Assembly (NCBI GenBank): GCA_947259195.1
Contig: CAMYLC010000111.1
Location: 1-53,865, forward strand
DNA: 53,865 nt
Direction of reading: 5' to 3'
DNA from: Thermoanaerobaculia bacterium
GTDB lineage: Bacteria; Acidobacteriota; Thermoanaerobaculia; Multivoradales; JAHEKO01
Each line of letters starts with the position of its first letter. Position 1 is the stretch's first letter. The translations under genes were made by a program, and so were the position numbers. Below, in pieces: positions 52,263 through 53,865 of the stretch. Under the pieces are notes generated by a model. The model was not told the origin of the DNA. It did not search any database and worked only from the letters and a program-made list of their open reading frames with translations.

Positions 52263-53669
52263 TCACCGGTCGGTGAAGATCTTGCCCGGATTGAGAATGC
52301 CACGAGGGTCGAATGCCGCCTTCAGACCGCGCATCACTTTCATGGCTGCCGGTTGCGCTACCAGAGGAAGATAACGGCGCTGGCTCCAACCGATGCCATG
52401 CTCACCTGTGACCGAGCCCCCGACGCCGGCCACCCAGTCGAACAACTCGGCCTCGGCTGCATCCCGGTTCTCTTTCCAGGTTGCTTCGTCGAGGTCGCCA
52501 CGCAGGAGGTTGACGTGGAGGTTCCCGTCTCCGGCGTGACCGTAGCAAACGGCCTCGAGCTGGCGGTCGCTGGCGACCTGTCGGGCCTTCTCTACAAGGT
52601 TCGCGAGCTCGGAACGGGGGACCACCGTGTCGGCTTCTTTGTAGACGGAGTACTCTCGCACCGCGATGGCGATCTTTTCCCGAATCTCCCAAAGCCGACG
52701 CTGATCGCCAGCTTCCTGCGCCACGATGACTTCGACTTCTTCCAGTGTGTCGAAAACTTCGGAAGCCCTGGCGGCGCGCTCCAAGAGGGCCTGGTCGTCG
52801 TCACCATCCAGCTCGAGGAGCAGCAAGGCTGCCGCGTCGACCAGTTGTTCGGGAATCGCTGTCAGGCTCGATACCAGGTCGAGGGCTCGGGCCTCCATCA
52901 GCTCACACGAAGCGGGATCGACGCCTGCTACGAAGAGTCGGCTGACGGCTTGAGCTGCCCCTTGCAGGGTGGAAAAGGGTGCGGCAAGAGTCAATCTGAA
53001 TCGCGGCAGGTTGATGAGTTTCAACAGGGCCGCTGTGACGACGGCCAGAGTCCCCTCGGAACCTACCAGGAGCTGCGTCAAGTTGTATCCAGCGACATTC
53101 TTCCTCGTCGCTCCGCCGGTCCGGATCACTGTACCGTCTGGCAAGACCGCTTCGAGGCCGAGGACCCAATTGCGCGTAGTGCCGTACTTGCAGGAGCGGG
53201 GACCGGCGGCGTCTTCTGCGATGTTGCCGCCGATCTGGCAGCTGTCATGACTGGCAGGGTCCGGCGGATAGAACAGGCCTTTCTCCTCGACGGCCCGTTT
53301 CAAGTCGCCGGTAATGAGGCCGGCTTCCACTTCGATCATCAGGTTGGTCTGGTCCAAGAAGCGGATTCGGTTCAGGCGCTCCAGGGACAGACTGAGACCA
53401 CCGAAAACGGGCAAAGCACCACCGGACAGGCCTGTGCCTCCGCCCCGCGGCGTCACCGGAATCCCGGTTTGAGCCGCCAGTTGCAGAACAGCGGCCACTT
53501 GCTCGGTGGTCTCTGGAAGGGCCACCGCGGCGGGTCGGAAATCGACTTCTTCGGTTTCGTCGACTCCATAGGCGCCGAGAGACACCGAATCGGTGAGCAC
53601 TCCTGTCTCGCCGAGTAGATGCCGCAGTCCGGCCAGAGTCTCAGAGCTCAAAGGTGGGAATCTAGTCAT
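52263..53669 (-). CDS. glcD: FAD-linked oxidase, GlcD/D-lactate dehydrogenase type
   Basis: Flavin dehydrogenase of the PCMH FAD-binding family; 468 residues. The FAD loop RGGGTGLSGGALP is at about 75-87. IGGNIAEDAAG and a VLPDGTVIRTGG block follow, then the C-terminal YGHAGDGNLHVN and GSVTGEHGIG. The family oxidises glycolate, D-lactate or other 2-hydroxy acids. No glcE or glcF (FAD and Fe-S subunits) is beside it in the window, so it may act alone or with distant partners. The GlcD name is by similarity; D-lactate is an equal candidate. Confidence 0.9.
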   Translation of the reverse strand: MTRFPPLSSETLAGLRHLLGETGVLTDSVSLGAYGVDETEEVDFRPAAVALPETTEQVAAVLQLAAQTGIPVTPRGGGTGLSGGALPVFGGLSLSLERLNRIRFLDQTNLMIEVEAGLITGDLKRAVEEKGLFYPPDPASHDSCQIGGNIAEDAAGPRSCKYGTTRNWVLGLEAVLPDGTVIRTGGATRKNVAGYNLTQLLVGSEGTLAVVTAALLKLINLPRFRLTLAAPFSTLQGAAQAVSRLFVAGVDPASCELMEARALDLVSSLTAIPEQLVDAAALLLLELDGDDDQALLERAARASEVFDTLEEVEVIVAQEAGDQRRLWEIREKIAIAVREYSVYKEADTVVPRSELANLVEKARQVASDRQLEAVCYGHAGDGNLHVNLLRGDLDEATWKENRDAAEAELFDWVAGVGGSVTGEHGIGWSQRRYLPLVAQPAAMKVMRGLKAAFDPRGILNPGKIFTDR

Positions 53670-53785
53670 GATCGAATCAGTCTCGAGGGGCAGGTGGGTA
53701 GCCAGACCTTCGGCGAATGGCTAGCGTATATTGTCAGACGATCGGTCGAATCAGCGAGCCCGGTGGTCGAGTGGAGTAGTCTGTC

Positions 53786-53803
53786 CTTCGAGGCTCCTCG
53801 AGG
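53786..53803 (-). terminator. Possible hairpin after the partial gene at the window end
   Basis: TCGAGG and CCTCGA (53788-53801) form the core of an inverted repeat with two more outer pairs, three bases beyond the stop at 53807. The loop is very tight and no U-tract follows on the minus strand, so terminator function is doubtful. Confidence 0.25.
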
Positions 53804-53806
53804 CCT

Positions 53807-53865
53807 TCAAGTCAGACGTCCGATCAGGATCGATGCGAGGCCCAGAAAGCACACGAAGCCGCTGA
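53807..53865 (-). CDS. C-terminal end of a probable membrane protein (cut by window edge)
   Basis: On the minus strand 18 codons run from the window edge to TGA at 53809-53807. The peptide SGFVCFLGLASILIGRLT is strongly hydrophobic with a final positive residue, like the last membrane helix of a polytopic protein. The family cannot be assigned. The 137 bases between it and the glcD start hold only the hairpin above and no clear promoter. Confidence 0.4.
   Translation of the reverse strand, partial: SGFVCFLGLASILIGRLT

Overview
The window is a dense, GC-rich bacterial chromosome segment with about 50 protein genes, one tRNA and no gene-free stretch over 300 bases. I see no insertion sequence, phage gene, CRISPR array or plasmid function. 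The genes describe a Gram-negative-type (two-membrane) cell: BamA, Skp/OmpH, lipid A genes lpxD-fabZ-lpxA, a Lol lipoprotein exporter and a secretion/pilus ATPase. They sit beside PyrR and a UVR-containing ClpC. This mix and the gene orders suggest Acidobacteriota or a neighbouring deep Gram-negative lineage. That assignment is inference; there is no rRNA to settle it.

Layout. 1-1944 (minus): N-terminal half of SMC. 2163-4948: pyrR-pyrB-pyrC, early pyrimidine synthesis. 5004-8214: an inositol-monophosphatase-family enzyme, then a membrane-anchored M23 peptidase, a bactofilin-like protein and a small membrane protein, which look like a cell-shape cassette. 8224-9987 (minus): an orphan GspE/PilB ATPase. 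10132-13384: a DMT transporter facing a minus-strand group of GT2 glycosyltransferase, YbgC-type thioesterase and aroC. 13517-17672: hisS-aspS-aroB. 17834-21942: a membrane HD-GYP sensor, a roadblock/LC7-like protein, ftsY and an unknown protein. 21939-25489: ridA, hpt, an unknown 550-residue helical protein, and a purine nucleoside phosphorylase. 25680-38121: a long envelope run lysS-lolC-lolD-clpC-bamA-skp-lpxD-fabZ-lpxA-gnnA-like. 38233-43992: mtnP-surE-pcm-yqaA, apt, tRNA-Arg, a TPR protein and a pyrimidine/thymidine phosphorylase. 44021-46218 (minus): two secreted proteins, one an SGNH hydrolase with dockerin-like repeats. 46320-51153: cinA, a thpR relic, plsY, gpsA, guaA and a glutaredoxin-like protein. 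51177-end (minus): a DHH phosphoesterase, a GlcD-type oxidase and the tail of a membrane protein.

How it fits together. The window is mostly housekeeping: nucleotide synthesis and salvage (pyrRBC, guaA, hpt, apt, punA, mtnP, surE, pdp), tRNA charging, the shikimate pathway and envelope building. Genes are tightly packed, and about a dozen junctions use a 4-base NTGA stop/start overlap with all four bases at N.

The least ordinary observations are these: (1) a gnnA-like gene next to lpxA whose only plausible start is CTG behind a perfect Shine-Dalgarno, with no gnnB or lpxB beside it; (2) a 21-codon remnant of thpR between cinA and plsY; (3) promoters whose -10 box lies 7-10 bases from the start codon (cinA, suhB, a secreted protein, a DHH enzyme), suggesting leaderless mRNAs; (4) the M23/bactofilin-like cassette; (5) two uncharacterised proteins at 21007-21942 and 22977-24629. 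I did not find a clearly new multi-gene system. The best leads are the secreted SGNH/propeller-like pair, the HD-GYP plus roadblock pair and the two unknown proteins.
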